A stretch of 12,353 nucleotides of DNA from contig CAQLOA010000027.1 in assembly GCA_948829205.1 (NCBI GenBank), positions 904 through 13,256 of the forward strand, written 5' to 3'. Each line of letters opens with the position of its first letter. The first letter of the stretch is position 1. The notes below the pieces were generated by a model. That model ran no database searches and was not told the DNA's origin. It saw only the letters and a program-made list of their open reading frames with translations. This stretch comes from an uncultured Eggerthellaceae bacterium (lineage in GTDB: Bacteria; Actinomycetota; Coriobacteriia; Coriobacteriales; Eggerthellaceae). Of the stretch, positions 1 to 6,744 are shown piece after piece. The position numbers and the translations under genes were made by a program.

Positions 1-405
1 GCCGATGAACGTCACGCCGTTCTCCTTGGCCAGCGCATCCAGCTCGGCAGCAAGCTCGGGAGAGGTGGCAAACGGGAAGTATGCCTCTTCTGCCAAGGTT
101 GCGACGTTCACGCCCGCCTTCAGGCACGTGCGCACGTTGTCTGCGATGTCGTGCAGCTCTCCCGAGCACTCCAGCACCACGTCGGGCTTGGTGCGGTCAA
201 GCGCCGCCTGCACGGCGTCGGAAGGTTCCACCACCACGCCCAGGGGCTCCACCCCCGAAATCGTGCCGATGTCCTCGCCGAGATGGCTGCGGCGCCCGAT
301 GGCCGCCACCACGGTGGCACCCCTCTCCGTCATGAACCTTGTGCAAGCACGGCCCATCTCGCCCGCTGCGCCAATGATCATGACCCTGATCTGCTTCTCG
401 GCCAT
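1..405 (-). CDS. DapB-like / 2,4-diaminopentanoate dehydrogenase-like NAD(P)-dependent oxidoreductase, N-terminal part
   Basis: This gene runs off the left edge; 135 codons are visible. The start at 405 is set by a strong Shine-Dalgarno (AGGAGGAG) about 6 bases upstream. The protein begins with a Rossmann strand and the nucleotide-binding motif GAAGEMG (residues 12-18), the dihydrodipicolinate reductase type of GxxGxxG. A second conserved block follows: PDVVLECSGE (about 74-83), then AGVNVATLAEEAYFP (about 97-111) and PELAAELDALAKENGV (116-131). That block resembles the 2,4-diaminopentanoate dehydrogenase branch, whose members read roughly AGVNVVSTCEELSYP at this point, more than lysine-pathway DapB. 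The C-terminal catalytic half lies outside the window, so the substrate cannot be read. It lies 155 bases downstream of the ferredoxin gene on the same strand and could be the third gene of the molybdoenzyme operon or have its own promoter. The fold is secure and the reaction is inferred. Confidence 0.8.
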   Translation of the reverse strand, partial: MAEKQIRVMIIGAAGEMGRACTRFMTERGATVVAAIGRRSHLGEDIGTISGVEPLGVVVEPSDAVQAALDRTKPDVVLECSGELHDIADNVRTCLKAGVNVATLAEEAYFPFATSPELAAELDALAKENGVTFIG

Positions 406-409
406 ATTT

Positions 410-417
410 CTCCTCCT
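410..417 (-). promoter_or_regulatory. Strong ribosome binding site of the DapB-like gene, preceded by a small hairpin
   Basis: On the minus strand AAAAGGAGGAGAAAT precedes the ATG at 405. Just upstream, GCCCC-TGGAA-GGGGC (426-440) can form a 5-bp hairpin close to the ribosome binding site. The hairpin is visible in the sequence; an effect on translation is only a possibility. Confidence 0.6.
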
Positions 418-448
418 TTTGTTCAGCCCCTTCCAGGGGCCTTGCACC

Positions 449-454
449 ATTATG
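449..454 (-). promoter_or_regulatory. Possible -10 element for the DapB-like gene
   Basis: CATAAT on the minus strand matches five of six positions of the TATAAT consensus and lies about 44 bases before the start codon. No good -35 box sits 16-18 bases upstream. If real, the DapB-like gene could be transcribed separately from the molybdoenzyme genes. Confidence 0.2.
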
Positions 455-476
455 CGTTTTCCGCCCGTGCAGAATC

Positions 477-533
477 GCCGGAGCCCTCCCGCGCTTGCTA
501 GGGAGCGCGCGTCTAGGGGTCGAAGACTCCGGC
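477..533 (-). promoter_or_regulatory. Structured intergenic RNA element between the ferredoxin and DapB-like genes
   Basis: A perfect 7-bp inverted repeat (GCCGGAG at 527-533 and CTCCGGC at 477-483, minus-strand reading) encloses about 43 bases. Inside it two alternative short stems compete: CGCGC with GCGCG, or CTCCC with GGGAG. No U-run follows, so it is not a standard intrinsic terminator. It could be an attenuator, an mRNA processing or stabilising structure, or chance in GC-rich DNA. Confidence 0.3.
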
Positions 534-560
534 AACCTACGCCACGAGAGAAAGGGGAAT

Positions 561-896
561 CTAGGGGACGAATATCGCGGTCTTCTTCCTGCCGCCCGAC
601 TTGGCGGCAAGCTCCTCCAGCGTGCCGTAGGACATGCAGCCCGTCTGGCAGTGCTTCACGCAGCTGGGCAGCTCGCCCTTCACGGTGCGCTCGGCGCACA
701 GGTTGCACAGGTTCGTCGGGATGGGCACGAAGTCGAACACGGCCTTCTTGGTGCCTTCGATCATGAAAGGGCCGGTCTGCGACACCTTGATGCCGTACTG
801 GCCCACGTCGTAGCCGTGCTCCTTCTGGCAGGACACCTCGCAGGTGTGGCAGCCGCAGCAGTACTCGTAGTCGATCATCAGTCCTTTGGCTGCCAT
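561..896 (-). CDS. Two-cluster 4Fe-4S ferredoxin, electron-transfer subunit of the molybdoenzyme
   Basis: A 111-residue iron-sulfur protein. Residues 13-23 form a CX2CX2CX3C motif (C13, C16, C19, C23). Residues 64-83 form CX2CX11CX3C (C64, C67, C79, C83), the spacing of the third cysteine motif of DmsB/NrfC-type subunits, including the ELPSCVKHC block. An extra cysteine lies at C87, where most relatives have alanine. Eight canonical cysteines support two 4Fe-4S clusters; full DmsB subunits carry four and are about twice as long. The start codon follows the oxidoreductase TAG with no gap (TAGATG), and its ribosome binding site GAGGAGGAG lies inside the upstream gene, so translation is probably coupled. 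It most likely passes electrons to or from the molybdoenzyme in the cytoplasm, since neither protein has a signal peptide. Confidence 0.9.
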   Translation of the reverse strand: MAAKGLMIDYEYCCGCHTCEVSCQKEHGYDVGQYGIKVSQTGPFMIEGTKKAVFDFVPIPTNLCNLCAERTVKGELPSCVKHCQTGCMSYGTLEELAAKSGGRKKTAIFVP

Positions 897-3158
897 CTAC
901 ATCTCCTCCTCGGCGACGGGGTAGATCTTGCAGAGCGTGCACTTGATGTCCGCGCCGAAGCCGGTGACGGACGGGGCGTTCTTCAGCAGGAAGTTGATGT
1001 TGATCTCGGGCATGTCGAACAGGTCGGCGTCCTTGTCCTCGGGGTACCACCAACCGTGCTGCCCCAGGGCCATGCCGTCACGCACCATGTCGGTTATCTG
1101 CACCTTCTGGCGGCACTTCCCGCGCGGGTTCTCGATCCACACCCACTGCCCGTCGGCCACGCCCAGCTCGGCGGCCGTCTTCGTGGACAGCTGCACGAAC
1201 GGGTCGGAGTTGAATTGGCGCAGGCGGTCTATCATGCGGTGCTCGGTGTGGAAGAACACCGGGCTGCGCGCGCCGGTCATCAGGATGATGGGGTACTCCT
1301 TGTACTCCAGGGGGCTGGACACAGGGGAAAGCGCCGGCTCCTTGAAGTTGGGCAGCGGGTCCAGACCCGAGCCCTCGAAGATGGTGGAGCACAGCTCGAA
1401 CAGGCCCGTGGGGGTGTTGAATCCGGGGGCGCCGTCGGGGCGCATGAGGCCCTTCTCGTACTTGCGGTAGGTGAACTCGGGATAGGCCGGGCCGTTCTCC
1501 TTCAGCGTCTGGAAGGTGAAGCCGGAGGGCTTCAGGATCTCGTCGAGCACTTCCTCCTCGGTGTCCCAGGGCCAAACATCCGGGTTGAAGCGCTTGCCCA
1601 GCGTCAGGCAGATCTCGGCGTCGGACTTCACCTCGCCAGGAGCCGCAACGCAGGGGTTCATGGTGGACACGTCGTAGTAGTAGGCGCGGATGGACTGCTT
1701 CTCGGGCCAGCACTTGATGGGCAGGAACACGTCGGCCGCGGCCTGGGCGGTGGGCGTCATGAACGCGTCGACCACGCAGCAGAACTCCAGGCCCTCGAAC
1801 ACCTTCTTCCAGCGCTCGACCTCGTCGGCCATGCCGGTCAGCGTGTTGGTGGACTGCACCCAGATGGCCTTGCAGCGGCCCTCCTCGGCGGCCTCCAGCG
1901 CGGCGTCGGGAGAGGCGTGCGCGATGCCGTAGCGGTACATCGGGTACTGCTGCACGCCGCAGCGCTTCTCCAGCACCTCGGGGGGCAGGATCTCCTGCAT
2001 GCCCCAGCCGCCCTGCATGTCCTGGGTGATGCCGAAGGGCATGTGGGTGAAGATCATGCCGCCGGGGATGTCGATGTTGCCGGTGATGGCGAAGATGGCC
2101 TGGATGCCCTGGGCAGCGCCGGTCCCTGAGTTCTGCATGTCAACGGCCACGCCCCAGAACACGCTGGAGGGCTTCTTCTCGGCGAAGAGCCTGGCGGCCC
2201 TGCGGATGTCGTCGGGGTCAAGCCAGCACACCTCGGCGGCGTGCTCGGGCGTCCAGTCGGCCACGCGCTCGGCCAGCTGCTCGAAGCCGTAGGTCCAGTT
2301 CTCCACGAAGTCGTGGTCGTACAGGTCCTCGTTGATGATGACGTTCAGCATGCCCATCGCCAGCGCGCCGTCGGTGCCGGGGCGCAGCGCCAGGTGCACT
2401 TCCGAACGCGAGGCGATCCACGTGAGGCGCGGGTCGACGGTGATAATCTTCGAGCCGCGCTGCATGAGGTCGGTGATCCAGTGCCCAAGCTGGAAGTCGG
2501 GGTTGGAGTCAAGCGGGTTGCAGCCCCACACCATGATGCAGTTGGGCACCACGTACTCGGGGTCGTCGTAGCGCTTGGCGAGGAAGGCCGACATGTCGGC
2601 GACCATCTGGCCGCCGGTGGTCATGGCCATCTGCGACAGGCGCGGAAGGTAGCACGACGTGCCGGACATGCAGCCGTACTCGTTGGGGCTGCCTACGGCG
2701 TAGGCAAGGCGCCCCACCTGCCACTGCACGTCGCGGCCAGTGCCGCGCTGGAAGTGGATGGTGTCGCCGCCCCAGGTGTCGGCCACGCGCTTCAGCTCTT
2801 CGTAGCAGATGTCGTAGGCCTCGTCCCAGGATATGCGCTCCCAAGCGTCGGGGTTGCCTCGCTCGGCCTTGGCGCGTTTCATGGGGTAAAGCACGCGGTC
2901 GGGGTGGTTCATCACCTCGTCGATGCAGAAGCATCTGGGGCAGAGCCTCCCCCTGTTGAACGGGTTCTCGGGGTCGCCCTCCACCTTAACGTAGTTGCCG
3001 TCCTTGTCGGTGTACACGAAAACGCCGCAGCCCTCGTGGCAGCCCGGTGCGCTCCATACGGTCGTGCGGGTGCCGGTAAGGCCGTCCTCCTCCCATTGCC
3101 AAGGCTTGCTGTATTCCAGCTCCTGCCTGGGCTGGGGGTTGCTTTCGACAGCTTCCAT
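897..3158 (-). CDS. Cytoplasmic molybdopterin (bis-MGD) oxidoreductase of the DMSO-reductase superfamily, catechol dehydroxylase-like branch
   Basis: A 753-residue molybdoenzyme. The start at 3158 is chosen because AAGGAGAGGGGGAG lies just upstream; the open frame extends further but that part has no ribosome binding site and is not family-like. The N-terminal iron-sulfur region has C40-x3-C44-x28-C73, with further cysteines at C76 and C78; the usual first cysteine position (37) is alanine. GDPENPFNRGRLCPRC (61-76) and the PDRVLYPMKR block (86-95) are typical of the superfamily. The loop GSPNEYGCMSGTSCYLPR (156-173) should supply the molybdenum ligand, most likely C169. A dinucleotide-binding C-terminal domain (about 600-753) includes FNTPTGLFEL and GQHGWWYPE. 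There is no Tat twin-arginine signal, so it acts in the cytoplasm. Sequence style and the ferredoxin partner recall Eggerthellaceae reductases that include catechol dehydroxylases, but the substrate cannot be assigned; a reductase for another small oxidised compound is equally possible. Confidence 0.9.
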   Translation of the reverse strand: MEAVESNPQPRQELEYSKPWQWEEDGLTGTRTTVWSAPGCHEGCGVFVYTDKDGNYVKVEGDPENPFNRGRLCPRCFCIDEVMNHPDRVLYPMKRAKAERGNPDAWERISWDEAYDICYEELKRVADTWGGDTIHFQRGTGRDVQWQVGRLAYAVGSPNEYGCMSGTSCYLPRLSQMAMTTGGQMVADMSAFLAKRYDDPEYVVPNCIMVWGCNPLDSNPDFQLGHWITDLMQRGSKIITVDPRLTWIASRSEVHLALRPGTDGALAMGMLNVIINEDLYDHDFVENWTYGFEQLAERVADWTPEHAAEVCWLDPDDIRRAARLFAEKKPSSVFWGVAVDMQNSGTGAAQGIQAIFAITGNIDIPGGMIFTHMPFGITQDMQGGWGMQEILPPEVLEKRCGVQQYPMYRYGIAHASPDAALEAAEEGRCKAIWVQSTNTLTGMADEVERWKKVFEGLEFCCVVDAFMTPTAQAAADVFLPIKCWPEKQSIRAYYYDVSTMNPCVAAPGEVKSDAEICLTLGKRFNPDVWPWDTEEEVLDEILKPSGFTFQTLKENGPAYPEFTYRKYEKGLMRPDGAPGFNTPTGLFELCSTIFEGSGLDPLPNFKEPALSPVSSPLEYKEYPIILMTGARSPVFFHTEHRMIDRLRQFNSDPFVQLSTKTAAELGVADGQWVWIENPRGKCRQKVQITDMVRDGMALGQHGWWYPEDKDADLFDMPEININFLLKNAPSVTGFGADIKCTLCKIYPVAEEEM

Positions 3159-3190
3159 CGCTCCCCCTCTCCTTTTCTCTCCATTGGAAC

Positions 3191-3216
3191 ATCGGTTGTC
3201 GATGGGTCGATTATCG
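3191..3216. promoter_or_regulatory. Cluster of ATCG/CGAT half-sites, candidate operator of the divergent promoter region
   Basis: Four half-sites lie within 26 bases: ATCG (3191-3194), CGAT (3200-3203), CGAT (3208-3211) and ATCG (3213-3216). They form ATCG-N5-CGAT and the near-palindrome CGAT-T-ATCG. A fifth ATCG is at 3256-3259. The second dyad overlaps a minus-strand GATAAT (3210-3215) that resembles a -10 box lacking a recognisable -35, about 50 bases before the oxidoreductase start. This would suit a promoter controlled by the adjacent PucR-type regulator. Its role is inferred. Confidence 0.3.
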
Positions 3217-3428
3217 GCGCGCGGAAGGTGCGGCGCCGTGTACGCAACGTCTCCAATCGACCGGCTTTTTTGTGCATTGTGCTGAATGATGTGCCGCGCT
3301 ATCATGAAGCCCCTAGCTGCTTGTTCGTACTTGCGCAACCGCGACGGCTCGTTGAATTCCAGGGCGTTGTGCACAGTCGTCAGCGCACCCTCCCGAAACC
3401 AGTGGGCGACGAAAGGCATCCGAACGAC

Positions 3429-4970
3429 ATGAGAGTGAACATGCACATGCTCGCCAGCGACCTGGGCGACCTGGGGCTTGAAGGCGACATCGCATCCGGC
3501 CTCTACGAACGCACGATAACCTTCGCCGCATTGGCTCTGGATGGCGACTTTGCGAAGAACCGCGTCTACCTCCTTGACGCCGAAGCCCTCGAAGGCACCG
3601 ACGAGCTGCCCGCCAAGGTCAACGTGCTGTGCATCGGAGAGCCTCCTGCCGCGCTGGTCGACAAGTCCAAGCGCGCGAACCTGCTATGGACCCGCAACGG
3701 CAAGACGACCGCGGCCGCGCTGGCCGACCGGGTGAACGAGCTGATCGCCTCGTACACGGCCTGGGCCGATTCGCTGGGAAGGGCGTTCGCTGTCAGCAAG
3801 CCGCTCCGAAGGATAGCCGAGCTTTCGGAACCCGTGTTCAACAACCCCATCTGGATGTGGGACTCGCAGCTGCAGACCGTGTTCCACGTGGCCTCGGACA
3901 AGAACGTGAAGCTTCCCGAGCGCTACAGGATGCACACCGACGGCAAGCCTTGGCCCATCGAGGAGGTGAACGCCGTCAACGAGGACTTCAAGGAGGCCCT
4001 CCAGTCGCGCGAACCGCACCTTCTGCCGCCCATGTTCGGATACGTCTCGCTGTGCTACAACCTGTTCGACGGGAAGCAGTACATCGCCACGCTCGCCATC
4101 GACGACGTGACAGGCCGCGGGTTCACCGCCCGCGACAAGGTGCTGGTGAAGTACCTGGGCGACAAGATGACGCCTGCGCTCAAGTACGAGGCCCACTTCA
4201 GCAAGCATGCCACGTACAGGGTGAACGAGATGCTCGAGCGCCTGCTGCGCGGCGAGGCCGGCCCGCTGCCCGACCTTCAGGGGGCGCTGGCCCACATGGG
4301 ATGGAGCGCCAAGGACTCGTACTTCTGCGTGCTTGCGCACCAGTCCGCCAGCACCAGCTACCCCGACGTGTTCCTGATTCCCACGGCGGAGGCTTTATGC
4401 GACCTGGTGCCGCACACGATGTTCTACATCATCAACGGGTCGATCCTGTTCGTGTCCAACCTCACGGTGTCGCAGCTGCACCCCGTCAAGGTATGCGAAC
4501 CGCTGGTGGAGATGCTGCGCAAGCGCGGGTTCGACATGAAGCTTGGGGTCAGCACGCCGTTCTCGGACTTCTCGCAGGTGAGGTACTTCTTCGACCAGGC
4601 GCATGAGGCAATCCACTTGGGCGAGCGCATAGACGGAGAGCAGCCTGTGTACATGTTCCACGACTACATCCTGGAGGCCATGATCGACAAGTGCCTGGCG
4701 GGCACCGTGCCCGAGGCGCTGTACCTGCCGGGACTCTCGCGCCTGATGCGCTACGACAAGGCGCACGACGGCGACCTTGTGGAGACGCTCGAGGAGTACC
4801 TGAAGAACGGGATGTCCATGAAGCAGACCTCCGAGGCGCTGCACATGCACCGCAACACGCTGCTGACACGTCTGAAGACCATCGAGAGCCTGGGAAAGCT
4901 CGACCTGGACGACCACAAGACGCGCATCCAGCTCATGATGGCCTTCCTCCTGACGGAAGAGCTGCCCTAG
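3429..4970 (+). CDS. PucR/CdaR-type helix-turn-helix transcriptional regulator
   Basis: A 513-residue cytoplasmic regulator transcribed divergently from the molybdoenzyme. The start is uncertain: ATG at 3429, 3441 or 3447 are all possible, and only a weak AAAGG lies upstream of the first. The last 68 residues (about 446-513) form a PucR-type HTH_30 domain: LVETLEEYLKNGMSMKQTSE followed by LHMHRNTLLTRL, the conserved NT-x-L/Y-RL pattern of this family. The middle (about 290-430) resembles the GGDEF-like CdaR/PucR effector region, and the N-terminal half is probably a ligand-sensing domain of unknown type. No membrane segment is visible. PucR-family proteins usually activate catabolic genes in response to a small molecule. 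Its position across a 270-base spacer from the oxidoreductase suggests it controls that operon, which is inference from context. Confidence 0.85.
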   Translation: MRVNMHMLASDLGDLGLEGDIASGLYERTITFAALALDGDFAKNRVYLLDAEALEGTDELPAKVNVLCIGEPPAALVDKSKRANLLWTRNGKTTAAALADRVNELIASYTAWADSLGRAFAVSKPLRRIAELSEPVFNNPIWMWDSQLQTVFHVASDKNVKLPERYRMHTDGKPWPIEEVNAVNEDFKEALQSREPHLLPPMFGYVSLCYNLFDGKQYIATLAIDDVTGRGFTARDKVLVKYLGDKMTPALKYEAHFSKHATYRVNEMLERLLRGEAGPLPDLQGALAHMGWSAKDSYFCVLAHQSASTSYPDVFLIPTAEALCDLVPHTMFYIINGSILFVSNLTVSQLHPVKVCEPLVEMLRKRGFDMKLGVSTPFSDFSQVRYFFDQAHEAIHLGERIDGEQPVYMFHDYILEAMIDKCLAGTVPEALYLPGLSRLMRYDKAHDGDLVETLEEYLKNGMSMKQTSEALHMHRNTLLTRLKTIESLGKLDLDDHKTRIQLMMAFLLTEELP

Positions 4971-5003
4971 CAGGTGACGGCGGGGTCGCGGTACACGGCC
5001 CTG

Positions 5004-6158
5004 TCACCCCTGGAACTCCAGCAGGTCGGAATGCATCAGGAAGTCCAGTTCGTCGGGGGCGTCCTCGTCGGTTTCCAGGAACAGGAATCCGTACGACCCC
5101 ACCGCGTTCGCATCGAACCGGTGGAAGTCGAGCACCTTCGAGAACCTGGACGCGAACTCGTCGTACATGAACGGCCTGGACAGGTCGGCGCGCGCATGGG
5201 GGTTCAGAAGCGACATGGTGTACACCTTGCCGGCATGCGGCTCGCTCAACGCCAACACGTCGACGTCGTTGCCTTCCAGGAAGGCCTCGTAGGTGCGCAC
5301 GCCCCAGGCCCAGTAGGCAAGGTCGGTGCCGCCGAGGCCCGCGAACCGCAACGGGTTGAACTCGATGGGCACGATGCGCCCGTCGGCGCCCACCCGCACC
5401 TCCACGTGGGCTGGGAAGTCGCGTGCGCCGAGCACCTCGTTCACCCGGTCGAGCCACGCCGTTAAGGCCGGCTGCATCTCGGCGATTATCCCATGGCTCG
5501 TGTTGTACATCCGGTCGCTGATGTCGTCGGGAGACGCGAAGTCGTGGCGCATCACGTTCAGGCAGTGCGCACGCCCCTCGCCGTCGTAGTACATGTCTAC
5601 GGCGTACTCCGCGCCCTCGACATATCCCTCCACCACGAAGCGCCCCGTGTCCACCACGCTTCCGGGGTACCGCTCGGCCCACGTGCGCTCACCCTCGTCG
5701 ATGTCGGCCAGGGCGCGCCGCCAGTCGTCGGCGGACTCGATCGCATAGACCCCCATCGAGCAGAACCCTACCGCAGGCTTCAGCACCACCGGAAGGGGCA
5801 GCGACGCCGGGTCGACCTGCGCCAGCTCGTCGCGGGTGCATTCCATGTAGAACAGGTCGGGCGACAGCGGAGCCAGGTCCCTGCGCATGCGCGCCTTGTC
5901 CTTCGAGAATGCAATCGCGTCCGCAAGCGCCCGGTCGTGCGTGTGCGAAAGCACCCAGTCGAGCGCGTTCTCGGAATTGGAGTACACGCGCTCGCCTGAA
6001 TCGATGCGGGCAGCCGCCTCGTCGCCGCCCACCAGGTTCAGCGCGGCACCGTCGCGCGCGAGCCCTTCCGCGAAGGCGTTGGCGAGCACCGGATGCTGCG
6101 ACTTCGCCGCCCATTCCACGAGCAAGGGCGACACGTAGGGCTCTTCCAGAACAAGCAT
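5004..6158 (-). CDS. ATP-grasp domain protein (carboxylate-amine ligase-like), function unknown
   Basis: A 384-residue protein. The start at 6158 is preceded by GGGAGGAAGC, a strong ribosome binding site; upstream in-frame codons have none. ATP-grasp hallmarks appear in order: PVVLKPAVGFCSMGVY (123-138) with K127 and a small-residue loop for ATP phosphates; FVVEGYVEGAEYAVDMYY (174-191) with the adenine-binding E177; and HVEVRVGADGRIVPIEFNP (251-269) with E253, E266 and N268 as likely magnesium ligands. Such enzymes join a carboxylate to an amine or similar nucleophile through an acyl-phosphate. No partner gene (peptide substrate, second ligase or transporter) is adjacent, so neither substrate can be read. 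It is convergent with the regulator (33-base gap) and divergent from the rubredoxins. It could make a dipeptide or a modified amino acid; this is speculation. Confidence 0.8.
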   Translation of the reverse strand: MLVLEEPYVSPLLVEWAAKSQHPVLANAFAEGLARDGAALNLVGGDEAAARIDSGERVYSNSENALDWVLSHTHDRALADAIAFSKDKARMRRDLAPLSPDLFYMECTRDELAQVDPASLPLPVVLKPAVGFCSMGVYAIESADDWRRALADIDEGERTWAERYPGSVVDTGRFVVEGYVEGAEYAVDMYYDGEGRAHCLNVMRHDFASPDDISDRMYNTSHGIIAEMQPALTAWLDRVNEVLGARDFPAHVEVRVGADGRIVPIEFNPLRFAGLGGTDLAYWAWGVRTYEAFLEGNDVDVLALSEPHAGKVYTMSLLNPHARADLSRPFMYDEFASRFSKVLDFHRFDANAVGSYGFLFLETDEDAPDELDFLMHSDLLEFQG

Positions 6159-6225
6159 GCTTCCTCCCAAATCCTTCCGAATCGGCTTGGCACGGCGGCG
6201 GGCCGGGCCGTTGCAGGCGGCCAGT

Positions 6226-6243
6226 TGCGGGGAAAGCCCCGCA
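6226..6243. promoter_or_regulatory. Perfect 7-bp hairpin in the spacer between the ATP-grasp and rubredoxin genes
   Basis: TGCGGGG-AAAG-CCCCGCA is a perfect stem-loop with a 4-base loop, about 68 bases upstream of the ATP-grasp start on the minus strand. There is no T-run on either side, so it is not a clear terminator. It may lie in the ATP-grasp leader. Confidence 0.3.
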
Positions 6244-6263
6244 CGCGATGCGCTCACGTCAAG

Positions 6264-6273
6264 ATGACGTCAT
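6264..6273. promoter_or_regulatory. Ten-base palindrome ATGACGTCAT, possible operator
   Basis: A perfect palindrome lies in the divergent spacer, partly repeated by ACGTCA at 6257-6262. It overlaps a minus-strand TAGAAT (6272-6277) that resembles a -10 box for the ATP-grasp gene. It could be a repressor site; nothing beyond position and symmetry supports this. Confidence 0.25.
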
Positions 6274-6377
6274 TCTAACAAGTTGAAAGCAACGCGCGAT
6301 TCGCGAGGACGCCGAAGGGCCCGCGGCTCCATCATGGTCTCGTCAACATGAACGCCACCAACGGATCGGAGGACGAG

Positions 6378-6542
6378 ATGGCCAAGTACGAATGCGAAGT
6401 CTGCGGATGGATCTACGACCCTGCAATCGGCGACCCCGACGGCGGAATCGACCCCGGCACTGCCTTCGAAGCCATTCCTGACGACTGGGTATGCCCCGTC
6501 TGCGGGGCAACGAAGGACATGTTCGTCATGATCAAGGAATAG
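6378..6542 (+). CDS. Rubredoxin
   Basis: A 54-residue rubredoxin, an iron protein that carries single electrons in the cytoplasm of anaerobes, often to peroxide- and superoxide-detoxifying enzymes. The iron is held by C6-x2-C9 and C39-x2-C42, with the classic sequences CEVCGWIYDPAIGDPDGGI and PDDWVCPVCGATKDMF. The chosen start gives the standard family length and has GGAGG 5 bases upstream. An ATG 30 bases earlier (6348) stays in frame but lacks a ribosome binding site and would add a non-family tail. A second rubredoxin-like gene follows 12-69 bases downstream, depending on its start. The 3' ends of the two genes are alike, hinting at an ancient tandem duplication. Confidence 0.96.
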   Translation: MAKYECEVCGWIYDPAIGDPDGGIDPGTAFEAIPDDWVCPVCGATKDMFVMIKE

Positions 6543-6611
6543 CCGGGGCGCGCCATGGCGATTTCCACCCAAGGCTCCCAAACAACCCCGCCTTCTAGGA
6601 AGACCCGGATT

Positions 6612-6737
6612 GTGTGGAAGTGTTCGGTCTGCGGATACATCGAACGCGGCTATCCCGAGGGCCTTCCGAAGGACTACAGATGCCCCATCTGCAACGCCAA
6701 GCCCAAGAAGTTCGTCCGCATGGAAATCGAGGAATAG
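6612..6737 (+). CDS. Compact rubredoxin-like protein
   Basis: A rubredoxin-like zinc/iron-ribbon protein with only 16 residues between its cysteine pairs (WKCSVCGYIERGYPEGLPKD, then YRCPICNAKPKKF), against 29 in the canonical rubredoxin upstream. This spacing is closer to the rubredoxin domain at the end of rubrerythrins, but here it stands alone. I prefer the GTG start at 6612 (41 residues) because AGGAAGA lies 8 bases before it. An in-frame ATG at 6555 would give 60 residues with a low-complexity N-terminus and no ribosome binding site. Iron binding through four cysteines is well supported; electron transfer is inferred. It is probably cotranscribed with the upstream rubredoxin. The stop is followed by GGCTGGGGCGCGC, nearly the same as the sequence after the upstream gene. 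Confidence 0.8.
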   Translation: MWKCSVCGYIERGYPEGLPKDYRCPICNAKPKKFVRMEIEE

Positions 6738-6744
6738 GCTGGGG

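Noticed and set aside
495..2129. Long plus-strand open frame (about 540 codons) across the ferredoxin and oxidoreductase genes
   Set aside because: It is antisense to two well-supported genes, is rich in H, G, A, L and V as expected for a shadow frame in GC-rich DNA, and shows no domain or ribosome binding site.
2241..3428. Upstream extension of the PucR-type regulator frame
   Set aside because: The frame is open by chance antisense to the oxidoreductase; family-like sequence begins only near 3429.
3159..3446. Ninety-six-codon N-terminal extension of the oxidoreductase
   Set aside because: It has no ribosome binding site and no family resemblance, and it crosses the divergent promoter region; the ATG at 3158 has a good ribosome binding site.
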